Source: Gaiellasilicea sp963802765 (GTDB lineage: Bacteria > Actinomycetota > Thermoleophilia > Gaiellales > Gaiellaceae). Taken from it: a stretch of 64,000 bases of DNA. The position numbers and the translations under genes are program-made. The notes below the pieces were generated by a model, which saw only the letters and a program-made list of their open reading frames with translations, made no database searches and was not told where the DNA came from. Shown here in pieces: positions 24,107 through 32,473 of this stretch (the first letter of the stretch is position 1; each line of letters opens with the position of its first letter). The DNA is taken from contig CAWDJZ010000008.1 in assembly GCA_963802765.1 (NCBI GenBank), positions 67,128-131,127 of the forward strand, in the 5' to 3' direction.

Positions 24107-26005
24107 ATGAGGTTAGTGGACACTAACGTAGACCGCAAATGGGCCTGGACGCCCACACAGGAGCAGCTCGAAACCGCGAACGTGACGCGGCTCGCCCGCA
24201 CGCTCGGCTGCGACGACTACGAGTCACTGCACCGTGTCTCGATCGACGACCCGGAGCGGTTCTGGCGTGCGGTCGCGAGCGACCTCCGGCTCGAGCTCGC
24301 CCGCCCGTGGGAGCGCGTGCGCGACGACTCGCGCGGGATCGAATGGACGACGTGGTTCGAGGGCGCGCGGCTGAACGTGGCCGGCGCATGTGTGCACGCG
24401 TGGGCGGAGCGGACGCCGGACGCGCCCGCTGCCGTCTTCCGCGGCGAGGACGGAGCGCGGCGCGAGTGGACGTTCGCCGAGCTCTCGCGCGAAGTCGTGC
24501 GCGTCGCCGAAGCGCTGCAGGCACACGGCGTCGCCGCCGGCGACCGCGTCGCCGTCTACATGCCGATGTCACCCGAGGCGGCGATCGCGTTGCACGCCTG
24601 CGCTCATCTCGGCGCTGTTCAGGTGCCGATCTTCTCGGGATTCGCCGCCTCTGCGATCGTGCAGCGCCTCCGCGACTCCGAAGCGAAGGTGGTGATCACG
24701 GCCGACTACTCGCTCCGCCGCGGTGCACGGGTGCCGATGCGCGAGACTGTCGAGGAGGCGCTGCGGGAGTCACCGACCGTCGAGCACGTGCTGCTCTGGC
24801 AGCGGGACGAGCTTGCCTGGGACGCCGAGCTCGGACCGGGCGAGCTGCCGCCGCTCGAGGTCGACGCCGAGCACCCGTATCTGCTCGCGTACACCTCCGG
24901 CACCACCGGCCGGCCAAAAGGGGCTCTGCACGTCCACGGCGGCTTCCTCCTCTCGATCGCGCGCGAGGCCGCCTATCAGTCCGACATCCGCGCCGGCGAC
25001 CGCGTCCTGTTCGCCACCGACATGGGCTGGATCATGGGTCCCTGGACCGTGGTCGGAGCCGGCGCGCTCGGCGCCTGCGTCGTCTACATGGAAGGTGCGC
25101 CGGACCGGCCGCACGACCGCCTCTGGCGGCTCGTCGAGGAGGAGCGGCTGACGATGCTCGGCCTCTCTCCCACTCTCGTCCGCGCCCTGATCCCGACCGG
25201 CGAGCCCGAGGCCGACCTTTCGTCGCTGCGCGTTGTCACGACCACGGGGGAGCCGTGGAACTCAGGCCCGTACGACTGGCTGAACGAGCACGTCGCGGGG
25301 GACGGACGGATCCCGATCGTCAACATCTCCGGCGGCACCGAGGTCGGCGCCTGCTTCCTCTCGGTGACGCCGATGGCGCCGACGAAGCCGGTCTCGCTCG
25401 GCTTCCCCGCGCTCGGTGCCGCGATCGACGTCTACTCGCCCGACGGAACGCCGCTGCGAGGGGAGGTCGGCGAGCTCGTGTGCACCAAGGCCTGGCCGGG
25501 CATGACGCGCGGCATCTGGGGCGACGAGGAGCGCTACCTCGAGACCTACTGGCGCCGCTTCCCCGGCGTCTGGACGCACGGCGACTGGGCGTCGATCGAC
25601 GAGGACGGCTACTGGTACCTGCACGGCCGCTCGGACGACACGCTCAACATCGCGGGCAAGCGGATCGGCCCGGCCGAGCTCGAGTCGGCCGCGCTCGAGC
25701 ACCCGTCGGTCGCGGAGGCGGCGGCGATCGGCGTCCCGCACGAGGTCAAGGGCGAGACGGCGTGGATCTACTGCGCCCTCAAGCCCGGAGCGGAGGCGGA
25801 CGCCGACGCGATCAGAGCGACGGTCGCGGCGGCGCTGGGCAAGGCGTTCGCGCCGGAGCGGGTGCTGTTCGTCTCTGCGCTGCCGAAGACGCGCTCGGCG
25901 AAGATCGTCCGCCGCGCCGTACGCGCGAAGGCGCTCGGCGAGGACCCGGGCGACCTCTCGACGCTCGAAAACCCCGACGTCCTGGAGGAGATCGCGAATG
26001 TCTAG
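24107..26005 (+). CDS. acetyl/acyl-CoA synthetase-like AMP-forming ligase
   Basis: 632-residue ANL-superfamily ligase that adenylates a carboxylate and transfers it to CoA. P-loop YTSGTTGRPKGALHVHGG, NISGGTEVGACFLS, THGDWASIDEDGYWYLHGR, the hinge DDTLNIAGKRIGPAELES and the catalytic Lys in PKTRSAKIVRRAV. The N-terminal KWAWTPTQEQLETANVTRL resembles acetyl/acetoacetyl-CoA synthetases. The ATG at 24107 makes the start overlap a palindromic operator; a GTG at 24116 is another option. Overlaps the next SDR by 8 bases. Substrate unknown. Confidence 0.88.
   Translation: MRLVDTNVDRKWAWTPTQEQLETANVTRLARTLGCDDYESLHRVSIDDPERFWRAVASDLRLELARPWERVRDDSRGIEWTTWFEGARLNVAGACVHAWAERTPDAPAAVFRGEDGARREWTFAELSREVVRVAEALQAHGVAAGDRVAVYMPMSPEAAIALHACAHLGAVQVPIFSGFAASAIVQRLRDSEAKVVITADYSLRRGARVPMRETVEEALRESPTVEHVLLWQRDELAWDAELGPGELPPLEVDAEHPYLLAYTSGTTGRPKGALHVHGGFLLSIAREAAYQSDIRAGDRVLFATDMGWIMGPWTVVGAGALGACVVYMEGAPDRPHDRLWRLVEEERLTMLGLSPTLVRALIPTGEPEADLSSLRVVTTTGEPWNSGPYDWLNEHVAGDGRIPIVNISGGTEVGACFLSVTPMAPTKPVSLGFPALGAAIDVYSPDGTPLRGEVGELVCTKAWPGMTRGIWGDEERYLETYWRRFPGVWTHGDWASIDEDGYWYLHGRSDDTLNIAGKRIGPAELESAALEHPSVAEAAAIGVPHEVKGETAWIYCALKPGAEADADAIRATVAAALGKAFAPERVLFVSALPKTRSAKIVRRAVRAKALGEDPGDLSTLENPDVLEEIANV
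24112..24127. promoter_or_regulatory. palindromic TetR-type operator
   Basis: GTTAGTGGACACTAAC: two perfect 7-base arms around GA, 29 bases upstream of the MFS start codon and overlapping the first codons of the divergent ligase. TTAGTG/CACTAA half-sites are typical of TetR-family operators, so the coupled TetR protein probably binds here and may affect both directions. Confidence 0.65.
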
Positions 26006-26735
26006 AGCACTCGTCACCGGCGGTGGGCGCGGCATCGGCGCGGACATCGCGCGTGAGCTCGCGGCGGCCGGCTGGCACGTGACCGTGACCGGCCGCACGC
26101 CCGAGCAGGTGGAGGCGGTCGCGCAGGAGATCGGCGGCGACGCCGTCGTCGGCGACGTCTCGAAGCGCGAGGACGTGGAGCGGATGGTCGCGGTGGCAGA
26201 GCCGATCGACCTGCTCGTCGCGAACGCCGGCATCGCCGGTTGGGAGGATTCGTGGGAGACCGACCCCGACGAGTGGTGGCACGTGCTCGAGGTGAACGTG
26301 CTCGGCGTCTATCTCACCTGCCGGCTCGCGCTTCCGGGGATGATCGAGCGCGGCGGCGGGCGCATCGTGATCACCGGCAGCGGCGCCGCATACCTCCCGG
26401 GGTCGACCTCGGGCGCCTACAGCGCCAGCAAGGCTGCTGTCTGCCGCTTCGGCGAGGTGCTCGCCGCCCAGGTCGAGCCGCGCGGCGTCAAGGTCTTCGT
26501 CCTGGCACCCGGGCTCGTGAAGAGCGAGATGACGAAGCAATTTCCGGACGACCTGCCCTGGACGCCGCCCGAACTGGCGCCGCAACTCGTCCGCGAGCTC
26601 GCGAGCGGGCGCTTCGATGCGCTCGCCGGCCGGTACCTCCACGCCGAGCACGACCCGCCCGACGAGCTCGAACGGCGGGTCGACCGGATCCTCGCCGAGG
26701 ACCTGAACGCGATTCGGCTCCGGCGCGAATCCTGA
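25998..26735 (+). CDS. short-chain dehydrogenase/reductase
   Basis: 245-residue SDR. TGGGRGIGADIARELAAAG cofactor loop, LLVANAGIAGWED, catalytic Ser in ITGSGAAYLPGSTSG and YSASKAAVCRFGEVLA, then LAPGLVKSEMTKQF. Starts inside the end of the acyl-CoA ligase and its stop shares one base with the next gene (TGATG), so it is the middle gene of a tightly coupled trio. Possibly reduces or oxidises the acyl product of the neighbouring ligase; substrate unknown. Confidence 0.88.
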   Translation: MSRALVTGGGRGIGADIARELAAAGWHVTVTGRTPEQVEAVAQEIGGDAVVGDVSKREDVERMVAVAEPIDLLVANAGIAGWEDSWETDPDEWWHVLEVNVLGVYLTCRLALPGMIERGGGRIVITGSGAAYLPGSTSGAYSASKAAVCRFGEVLAAQVEPRGVKVFVLAPGLVKSEMTKQFPDDLPWTPPELAPQLVRELASGRFDALAGRYLHAEHDPPDELERRVDRILAEDLNAIRLRRES

Positions 26736-27904
26736 TGCTGTTCCGGCCCGAGGACTTCGAGCCGGTCGCCGACGAAAGCTGGGAGGAGAGCCGCGTGCGG
26801 ACGGGTATCCGGGCGATCGTCGCGGACGCGGATGCTGCCTTCGACCCGGAGACGCTCTGGCCTGCCGGCGAGTGGGAGTCGTGGCAGACGCCGACGCCGC
26901 TGAAGAACCTCTACGTGGGCGCGGCAGGGGTGATCTGGGGGGTCGATGAGCTGGCGCGTCGCGGTCACGCAGAACCGCGCACGGACCTCGCCGCCGCGGC
27001 GAAGAGCACCGTCGAGGCGTGGCGGCGCGAGCCGGATCTGATGGCCGAGATCGAGCTCCCGTCGACGAAGGAGTCAGGCCTGCTCTCGGGGGAAAGCGGG
27101 ATCCTCCTCGTCGCGTGGCGGCTCACCGGAGAGGAGGAGCTCGCGGACGACCTCCACCGGCGCGTGCTCGAGAACGAGGAGAGCGAGGCCGAGGACTTGA
27201 TGTGGGGCACGCCCGGGACGCTGGTCGCAGCGCGCGCGATGCTCGACTGGACCGGCGAGGAGCGGTGGCGCGTCGCGGCGCAACGGAGCGCCGAGGCGCT
27301 CTGGTCGCGCCGGGACGAGGACGGGTACTGGACGCAGCGGCTCTACGGCCAGCAGGGGCGCGGTCTGAGCCCTCCGCACGGCGTCGCCGGAAACGTCGAG
27401 GCATTGCGGCCGCTGCTCGACGACGAGCGCCGCACCCGGCTCGAGCGCGAGTCGAACGAGCTGTTCGCCCGCACCGCTTTCGTCGAGGACGGGCTGGCGA
27501 ACTGGGCGTCACGCGAGCGGCCGGAGCTCGCCGGGCCGGACGGGACGATCCGCCTCCAGTGGTGCTCGGGCGCGCCCGGGACCGTGATCGCAGCCGGTGA
27601 GTACCTCGACGAGGAGCTCCTGCTCGCGGGCGCGGAGCTGACCTGGCAGGCCGGGGCGCACGGAGCCGAGAAGGGCCCCGGCATCTGCCACGGCACGGCC
27701 GGGAACGGCTACGCGCTCCTGAAGGCGTTCGAGCGCACCGGCGACGAGATGTGGCTGGAGCGGGCGCGCCGCTTCGCCGCGCACGCCCTCGGTCAGGTCG
27801 AGCAGCGCGACAGCCGCTTCTCGCTCTGGACCGGCGACGTCGGCGTGGCCGTGTTCGCCGCCGACTGTCTCGACGCCCGGACGCGCTACCCGGTCTTCGG
27901 CTGA
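26735..27904 (+). CDS. LanC-like (lanthionine synthetase C family) protein
   Basis: 389-residue alpha/alpha-barrel protein of the LanC/LANCL family. Zinc-ligand motifs are intact: Cys in LQWCSGAPGT and Cys-His in GICHGTAGNGYALL; SPPHGVAGN and FSLWTGDVGVAVF are further family blocks. LanC cyclases add Cys thiols to dehydroamino acids; eukaryotic and bacterial LanC-like proteins outside lantibiotic loci act on other electrophiles or have unknown roles. ATG immediately after the SDR (TGATG). No precursor peptide, dehydratase or export gene is nearby, so a lantibiotic function is unlikely. Its 3' end overlaps the convergent thioesterase-like gene by 19 bases. Confidence 0.85.
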   Translation: MLFRPEDFEPVADESWEESRVRTGIRAIVADADAAFDPETLWPAGEWESWQTPTPLKNLYVGAAGVIWGVDELARRGHAEPRTDLAAAAKSTVEAWRREPDLMAEIELPSTKESGLLSGESGILLVAWRLTGEEELADDLHRRVLENEESEAEDLMWGTPGTLVAARAMLDWTGEERWRVAAQRSAEALWSRRDEDGYWTQRLYGQQGRGLSPPHGVAGNVEALRPLLDDERRTRLERESNELFARTAFVEDGLANWASRERPELAGPDGTIRLQWCSGAPGTVIAAGEYLDEELLLAGAELTWQAGAHGAEKGPGICHGTAGNGYALLKAFERTGDEMWLERARRFAAHALGQVEQRDSRFSLWTGDVGVAVFAADCLDARTRYPVFG

Positions 27905-28570
27905 ATCCAGGTCTGGCGCGCGACGGCGAGCGCCTCCCCGTCCGCGGAGAGCAGAGCCGTGCCCGCATGCAGCTTGCGCCCCTCCTCGCCGAGCGGCCAC
28001 GAGACGACGACGCAGCGCTCCCCCTCGGCCGGCAGCCCCCGGATCTCGGCCGTCATCCTCCCGAGCACGACCTCGCCCCGGCCCGGCCCACCGACCGCGT
28101 ATGCGCCGGCGCAGTCGATCGCCGCCCAGAGAACCTCAGGGGAGACGTCGGTGGCCGTCCAGGGCGCAGCATGGATCTCCTCGCGCCCGGCGACCGGGCC
28201 GACGTGGATGCAGAGCCCGTCCTCGGGCCGGACGCCGCAGGAGAAGCATTCGGCGAAGTTCTCGGCCTGGAAGCGGACGTGGCGCGTGGCCGCGTCCTCG
28301 GCCTTGAGCCGGCGTCACCTGCGGCGGCTCGACTCCCGGTGATCCGGGCCGCGCCTCCGCGACGAGCGCGTCTCCGTCGAGCAGGAGCACACGGCCGTCC
28401 TCCTCGCCCACGGCGAGCGGCCGCTCGAGCGGCGGCGGCAGGCGCAGCGTCACCTCCGCCGGGCCGCCGACGAAGGCAGCCAGCCGTCCCGCCGCGTAGC
28501 CGCCGTTCGCGGACCGCAGCGGGCCTCGGTAGCGGCGTTCGATCTGGATGTTTTCGCCTCTGAGTCGCAA
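27886..28570 (-). CDS. hotdog-fold thioesterase-like protein, frame-interrupted
   Basis: The N-terminal part (IERRYRGPLRSANGGYAAG, EVTLRLPPPLERPL, DGDALVAEARPGS) and C-terminal part (FAECFSCGVRPEDGLCIHVG, VSPEVLWAAIDCAGAYAVGG, GERCVVVSWPLGEEGRKLHAGTALL) lie in two frames that join near 28310. Together they match actinobacterial acyl-thioesterase-like hotdog proteins of about 225 residues with the C.CG..R..DGL signature. The likely start is a TTG at 28570, as no ATG or GTG is available before the conserved region. Function probably hydrolysis of an acyl-CoA; unproven. Confidence 0.65.
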
Positions 28571-28589
28571 ACCGGTACGATCGGTGTCG

Positions 28590-30296
28590 ATGCGGCTCGC
28601 CCTCGCCCAGATCAACGCGGTCGTCGGTGACCTGGACGGCAACCGCGAGCGCATTCTCGCTGCTGTCGCGGACGCGCGCTCGGCGGGAGCGGACCTCGTC
28701 CTGCTTCCCGAGCTCGTCGTCACCGGGTACCCGCCGGAGGATCTGTTGCTCCGGCCCGCGTTCGTGCGTGCCGCCGAGCAGTCGCTGCACGAGATCGCAG
28801 CCGCGTGCACGGACGTCACGGCGCTGATCGGCACGCCGTGGTTCGACCGCGATCTCTACAACGCGTGCGCGGTCTGCGCGGACGGCGAGGTGAAGGCGGT
28901 CTACCGCAAGCGCTACCTGCCGAACTACGGCGTCTTCGACGAGGATCGCTACTTCGCGCCCGGCCGCGAGCTGCTCATGCTCCGATGCGGCCGGACGCTG
29001 CTCGGCCCGACGATCTGCGAGGACGTGTGGCAGCCCGGCCCGCCGGCGACCGACCTCTCGCTCGCGGGCGCCGAGCTGCTGCTGAACCTCTCCGCCTCCC
29101 CCTACCACGTCGGCAAGGCCGAGGACCGCGAGGAGATGCTCGTCACCCGGGCGCGCGACAACTCGGCGTACCTCGCGTTCTGCAACCTCGTCGGCGGCCA
29201 GGACGAGCTCCTCTTCGACGGCCATTCCGTCGTGCTCGACGACGAGGGCGAGGTGCTCGCCCGCGCGCCCGGCTTCGAGGAGGCTCTGCTGGTGGTCGAC
29301 CTCGACCCGACCGAGGCGATCGGCCGCCGCCTGCGCGACGTCCGCCGGCGTGCGCTGGCGCGGGAACGGGAGGACGAGCAGGAGCCGGCGGTGGTCGAGC
29401 TGGGAGATTGTGTTTCTGAAAGACAAGGCTCCTCGCGGACCGCCGAGGTCGTCCCGTTCGAGCCGGAGCTGGAGCAGATGAGGCGCGCGCTCGTACTCGG
29501 CCTGCGGGACTACGTCGGCAAGAACGGCTTCGGTGACGTCGTGCTCGGCCTCTCAGGCGGGATCGACTCGGCGCTCGTCGCCGCGCTCGCCACCGACGCG
29601 CTCGGCCCCGAGCGGGTGCACTGCGTCTCGATGCCGTCGCGGTACTCCTCCGAGGGCACGCAGACCGATGCACGCCGGGTCGCTGAGAGCCTCGGCTGCG
29701 ACTTCCGCGAGATCCCGATCGAGCAGATGGTCAATGCCTTCCACGTGGCGGAGGTGGGCACCAACGGTCTCGCTGCCGAAAACCTGCAGGCGCGCGTGCG
29801 AGGGATGACGTTGATGTCGCTCTCGAACGAGCACGGCTGGCTCGTGCTCGCAACCGGAAACAAGTCGGAGCTCTCCGTCGGCTATTCGACCCTCTACGGC
29901 GACCTCGCCGGAGGCTTCGCACTGATCAAGGACGTGTACAAGACCGACGTCTTCCGGCTCGCGCGGCACCTGAACGAGCGCGCCGGACGCGAGCTGATCC
30001 CGGTCTCGATCATCGAGCGGCCTCCCTCCGCTGAGCTGCGAGCGGATCAGCGCGACCAGGACTCGCTGCCGCCGTACGAGCAGCTCGATGCGGTCCTCGA
30101 GTCCTACGTCGAGCTCGACCGTTCCCGCGAGGAGCTGCTCGCGGAGGGGCACGACCCGGAGGTCGTCGAGCGGGCGCTCGCCCTGATCGATCGCGCCGAG
30201 TACAAGCGCCGGCAGGCGCCGCCGGGCGTGAAGCTGCGGCCGAAGGCGTTCGGCCGGGATCGGCGCACCCCGATCACCAACCGCTGGCGGGGTTGA
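28590..30296 (+). CDS. nadE: glutamine-dependent NAD+ synthetase
   Basis: 568-residue NadE: amidates deamido-NAD+ to NAD+ with ATP and glutamine. N-terminal nitrilase-type glutaminase domain with the Glu-Lys-Cys triad in LPELVVTGYPPEDLLLRPAF, VYRKRYLPNYGVFDEDRYF and GPTICEDVWQPG. C-terminal synthetase domain with the pyrophosphatase loop LGLSGGIDSALVAALATDAL and LATGNKSELSVGYSTLYGD, ending in KRRQAPPGVKLRPKAFGRDR. ATG 28590 (MRLALAQINAVVGDLDGN) is the family start. Its stop overlaps the -35 of the next promoter. Confidence 0.95.
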   Translation: MRLALAQINAVVGDLDGNRERILAAVADARSAGADLVLLPELVVTGYPPEDLLLRPAFVRAAEQSLHEIAAACTDVTALIGTPWFDRDLYNACAVCADGEVKAVYRKRYLPNYGVFDEDRYFAPGRELLMLRCGRTLLGPTICEDVWQPGPPATDLSLAGAELLLNLSASPYHVGKAEDREEMLVTRARDNSAYLAFCNLVGGQDELLFDGHSVVLDDEGEVLARAPGFEEALLVVDLDPTEAIGRRLRDVRRRALAREREDEQEPAVVELGDCVSERQGSSRTAEVVPFEPELEQMRRALVLGLRDYVGKNGFGDVVLGLSGGIDSALVAALATDALGPERVHCVSMPSRYSSEGTQTDARRVAESLGCDFREIPIEQMVNAFHVAEVGTNGLAAENLQARVRGMTLMSLSNEHGWLVLATGNKSELSVGYSTLYGDLAGGFALIKDVYKTDVFRLARHLNERAGRELIPVSIIERPPSAELRADQRDQDSLPPYEQLDAVLESYVELDRSREELLAEGHDPEVVERALALIDRAEYKRRQAPPGVKLRPKAFGRDRRTPITNRWRG

Positions 30297-30325
30297 CATT
30301 CACTCTCGGTAAGTACATACTTACC
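30293..30325 (+). promoter_or_regulatory. promoter with overlapping palindromic operator, leaderless start
   Basis: TTGACA (30293-30298), 17-base spacer, CATACT (30316-30321); the 18-base perfect palindrome GGTAAGTACATACTTACC (30308-30325) covers the -10. The predicted start falls about 30328, next to the GTG at 30330, so the mRNA is probably leaderless. The ArsR-type product is the obvious autorepressor. Confidence 0.78.
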
Positions 30326-30329
30326 GTAA

Positions 30330-30638
30330 GTGGCGACTAACGGAACAGCACTCGACGCGCTGGGCGATCCCACCCGGCGCCGCATCTTCGAGTCGCTGAA
30401 GGCCGGGCCGCGCTCGGTCGGCGAGCTCGCCGACGGCTTGCCGGTGAGCCGGCCGGCCGTCTCACAGCACCTGCGCGTGCTCGAGCAGGCGGGCCTCGTC
30501 ACCCACACCGCGAACGGGACGCGGAACGTCTACCGCGTCGAGCCGGGCGGCGTGGCCCAGCTTCGCGCGTACTTCGACCAGTTCTGGGGCGACGCGCTCG
30601 AGCGCTTCGCCGAGGAGACACGAAAGGAGACAGGATGA
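30330..30638 (+). CDS. ArsR-family HTH regulator
   Basis: 102-residue winged-helix protein starting at GTG 30330 (VATNGTALDALGDPTRRRIF). The recognition region is LADGLPVSRPAVSQHLRVLE followed by the wing GLVTHTANGTRNVYRVEPGG. No metal-binding Cys motif (no ELCVC), so it belongs to the metal-independent ArsR group usually paired with SRPBCC proteins. It overlaps the next gene by ATGA and has its own palindromic operator. Confidence 0.9.
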   Translation: MATNGTALDALGDPTRRRIFESLKAGPRSVGELADGLPVSRPAVSQHLRVLEQAGLVTHTANGTRNVYRVEPGGVAQLRAYFDQFWGDALERFAEETRKETG

Positions 30639-31072
30639 GCGTCGTGACGACCGATGCGATCCGCAAGACCGTGCTCGTCGACTTCGCCCCGGCGGAGGCG
30701 TTCGAGCTCTTCACGACCAGGGCGTCGTCGTGGTGGCCGGCGAAGACGCACTCGTACGGCGGCGACAAGGTGAAGGAGGTCGTCTTCGAGCCGCGTGTCG
30801 GCGGGTCGGTGTACGAGGTGACGGACGAGGGCACCGCTCCGTGGGCGCGCATCACGGCGTGGGAGCCGCCGGACCGGTTCGTCATGGACTGGCTGATCGG
30901 CAACTGCGTCGGAACCGAGGTCGAGGTGCGGTTCTCACCCGAGGGGCCGGGTGCGCGCGTCGAGCTCGAGCACCGCGGCTGGGATCGACTCGAGGATCCG
31001 AGCGGCCACGACAACTACGCGGCGGGCTGGGAGGCCGTGCTCGCACCGTTCGTCGAGGCGGCGTCGAGCTAG
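30635..31072 (+). CDS. SRPBCC/AHSA1-like protein
   Basis: 145-residue START/Bet v1-like fold protein (activator-of-Hsp90-like, AHSA1): IRKTVLVDFAPAEAFELFT, FEPRVGGSVYEVTDEGTAPWARI, AWEPPDRFVMDW, and the closing AGWEAVLAPFVEAA. Such proteins bind small hydrophobic ligands in the cytoplasm; an ArsR partner co-transcribed upstream, as here, is common. Ligand unknown. Its 3' end overlaps the convergent Nudix gene by 4 bases. Confidence 0.87.
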   Translation: MSVVTTDAIRKTVLVDFAPAEAFELFTTRASSWWPAKTHSYGGDKVKEVVFEPRVGGSVYEVTDEGTAPWARITAWEPPDRFVMDWLIGNCVGTEVEVRFSPEGPGARVELEHRGWDRLEDPSGHDNYAAGWEAVLAPFVEAASS

Positions 31073-31539
31073 ACGCCCACGTCTACAGGCTCCCCGGGCG
31101 GCCCGTCCCGCAGCAGGGCGGCGACGAGCTCGGGGAGCCGGCGCGGCGCGAAGCGCTCCTCGCTCGCCGCCAGTTCCTCCTGCGTCCACCAGCGCATGTC
31201 GGTGACGAACTCGGCGGCGAGCTCCTCGGGCGTGAAACGGGGCGCCGGCTCGAAGGCGGGCGTCCGCACGAGCACGTAGCGCTCGACCTGCCCGTCCCAG
31301 CTGCCGTCGACGAACGGGATGACGTGCTCGCGCGTCCAGATCCACGGGCCGAGCTCCACGTCTTCGAGCCCGGTCTCCTCGGTCAGCTCGCGGACGATCG
31401 CCTCCGCGTGCGTCTCGCCCTCGTCGAGCCCGCCGCCCGGCGCAGCCCAGAGGCCGGCGTTCGGGAATTCGAACCGGACGAGGAGGACCCGGCCCGCGGG
31501 ATCGAGCACGACCGCGCGGGCAGCTTGCCGCAGCCTCAC
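31069..31539 (-). CDS. Nudix hydrolase
   Basis: 156-residue Nudix protein from a GTG at 31539 (VRLRQAARAVVLDPAGRVLL). The complete Nudix box is present: GGGLDEGETHAEAIVRELTE, then ETGLED, matching Gx5Ex7REUxEExGU. It hydrolyses a nucleoside diphosphate linked to some moiety with Mg2+. The start overlaps the mug stop by 4 bases (GTGA), so repair and pool-sanitising enzymes are co-translated. Substrate unknown. Confidence 0.9.
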   Translation of the reverse strand: MRLRQAARAVVLDPAGRVLLVRFEFPNAGLWAAPGGGLDEGETHAEAIVRELTEETGLEDVELGPWIWTREHVIPFVDGSWDGQVERYVLVRTPAFEPAPRFTPEELAAEFVTDMRWWTQEELAASEERFAPRRLPELVAALLRDGPPGEPVDVGV

Positions 31540-32072
31540 GCCACGAGCTCTCGAAACGCCCGGAACCAGCGCAGCCGCTCCGTCCACGGGACGGCCGCAT
31601 TCGCCGGCGACGAGGACGGCAGTACGAAGAGCGCCGTCTCGCCGAGACACCGGCCTTGCAGCCCGAGCTCCGGCCGCACGCCGAACGCGCCGCGATACGC
31701 CTCCTTGCCGACGAAGCCGATCGCGCGCGGGCGCAGCTCGACGGCGATCCGCTCCAGCCGTTCGGCCGAGCCGGCGAAGTCCGCGCGACGCAGGTCACTC
31801 GAGCCTCGGGTCGTCCTGTAGGCGGCGTTCGTGATTCCAATCCCAAGCTTCAGGAGCTCGAACTGCTCGCTCGGATCGTAGAGACGGGGCGTGAAGCCGG
31901 CGGCGTGCAGCAGCCGCCAGAAGTCGTTGCGCGGATTCGCGAAATGGGCGTTCGCGGCCGCCGAGACGCGGCCGGGATTGATCCCGCAGAAGAGCGCGGT
32001 CAGCCCCGGCGCGAGGACGTCCGGGACGTCGGACTCTTCTAGGGCGTTCCAGGCGGGTCGCTCGCGTCGCAC
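31536..32072 (-). CDS. mug: G/U mismatch-specific DNA glycosylase
   Basis: 178-residue Mug of the uracil-DNA-glycosylase superfamily, excising uracil or thymine mispaired with G. Motif 1 FCGINPG followed by HFANPRNDFWRLLHAAGF, and motif 2 LFVLPSSSPANAA; both are diagnostic. GTG start at 32072. Coupled to the downstream Nudix gene. The leader can fold a long hairpin whose 3' arm covers codons 2-6 (listed separately). Confidence 0.92.
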   Translation of the reverse strand: MRRERPAWNALEESDVPDVLAPGLTALFCGINPGRVSAAANAHFANPRNDFWRLLHAAGFTPRLYDPSEQFELLKLGIGITNAAYRTTRGSSDLRRADFAGSAERLERIAVELRPRAIGFVGKEAYRGAFGVRPELGLQGRCLGETALFVLPSSSPANAAVPWTERLRWFRAFRELVA

Positions 32073-32130
32073 GGCCGGAGGGGACAGTATGGAAATACGG
32101 CCCCGAAGAGCCGGGTGGCGCGAGCGACCC
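32055..32130 (-). promoter_or_regulatory. long inverted repeat covering the mug start
   Basis: GGGTCGCTCGCG (32055-32066) and CGCGAGCGACCC (32119-32130) are perfect 12-base complements separated by 52 bases that include the mug GTG. In the minus-strand mRNA the two arms pair and the 3' arm covers the first codons, which could hinder translation initiation. No ligand motif recognised. Confidence 0.45.
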
Positions 32131-32132
32131 GA

Positions 32133-32170
32133 GGCGGGCGGAGCCGGGCTCCGCCCGGCGGGAGCCCGCC
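32133..32170 (+). repeat. structured intergenic repeat, copy C
   Basis: Outer stem GGCGGGC, GGA, inner stem GCCGGGC, loop TCC, GCCCGGC, GGGA, GCCCGCC. All pairs canonical; internal-loop bases identical to copies A and B. Lies between mug and the small gene at 32184, 2 bases from the mug leader inverted repeat. Confidence 0.82.
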
Positions 32171-32183
32171 GGCCTGGGGCGCC

Positions 32184-32372
32184 CTAAGCGGCTTCGGGCG
32201 TCTCTCGGGAGTCGAGCTTGTCTTCGAACAAGGCGCGGATGACCTCGCCGGAGGCGAGAGCCGGGTACCTGGGGTGCCGCGCGACGACGACCACCTTCAC
32301 TGCGTCGTCTCCCCGCCACCCGTAGCACCGGGCATAGCACTCCGCCTCGCTCAGCGTCCGAAGCCGTTGCAT
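32184..32372 (-). CDS. small conserved hypothetical protein
   Basis: 62-residue protein from ATG 32372 (MQRLRTLSEAECYARCYGWR). Two cysteines in ECYARCYG, a central strand-like VKVVVVARHP and a helix EVIRALFEDKLDSRE. No signal peptide. The Cys pair could bind metal but is not a known finger. A slightly longer start at 32417 is possible. Function unknown. Confidence 0.6.
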   Translation of the reverse strand: MQRLRTLSEAECYARCYGWRGDDAVKVVVVARHPRYPALASGEVIRALFEDKLDSRETPEAA

Positions 32373-32473
32373 GGCCGCACCGTAGGTGGCAGGTCGGACA
32401 GCACCGCTCTTTGACATGCGATCGGGCGACTGCCACTGTCCAGGCCCTGCCGAACTGCAGACGTCGAGGAGAC

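Noticed and set aside
22045..24201. 718-codon minus-strand frame spanning tetR and the transporter
   Set aside because: Only the last 200 codons are a real protein (TetR). The rest is the out-of-frame shadow of the MFS gene.
26735..27904. Lantibiotic cluster based on the LanC-like gene
   Set aside because: No dehydratase, precursor peptide, protease or dedicated exporter nearby; neighbours are an acyl-CoA ligase and an SDR.
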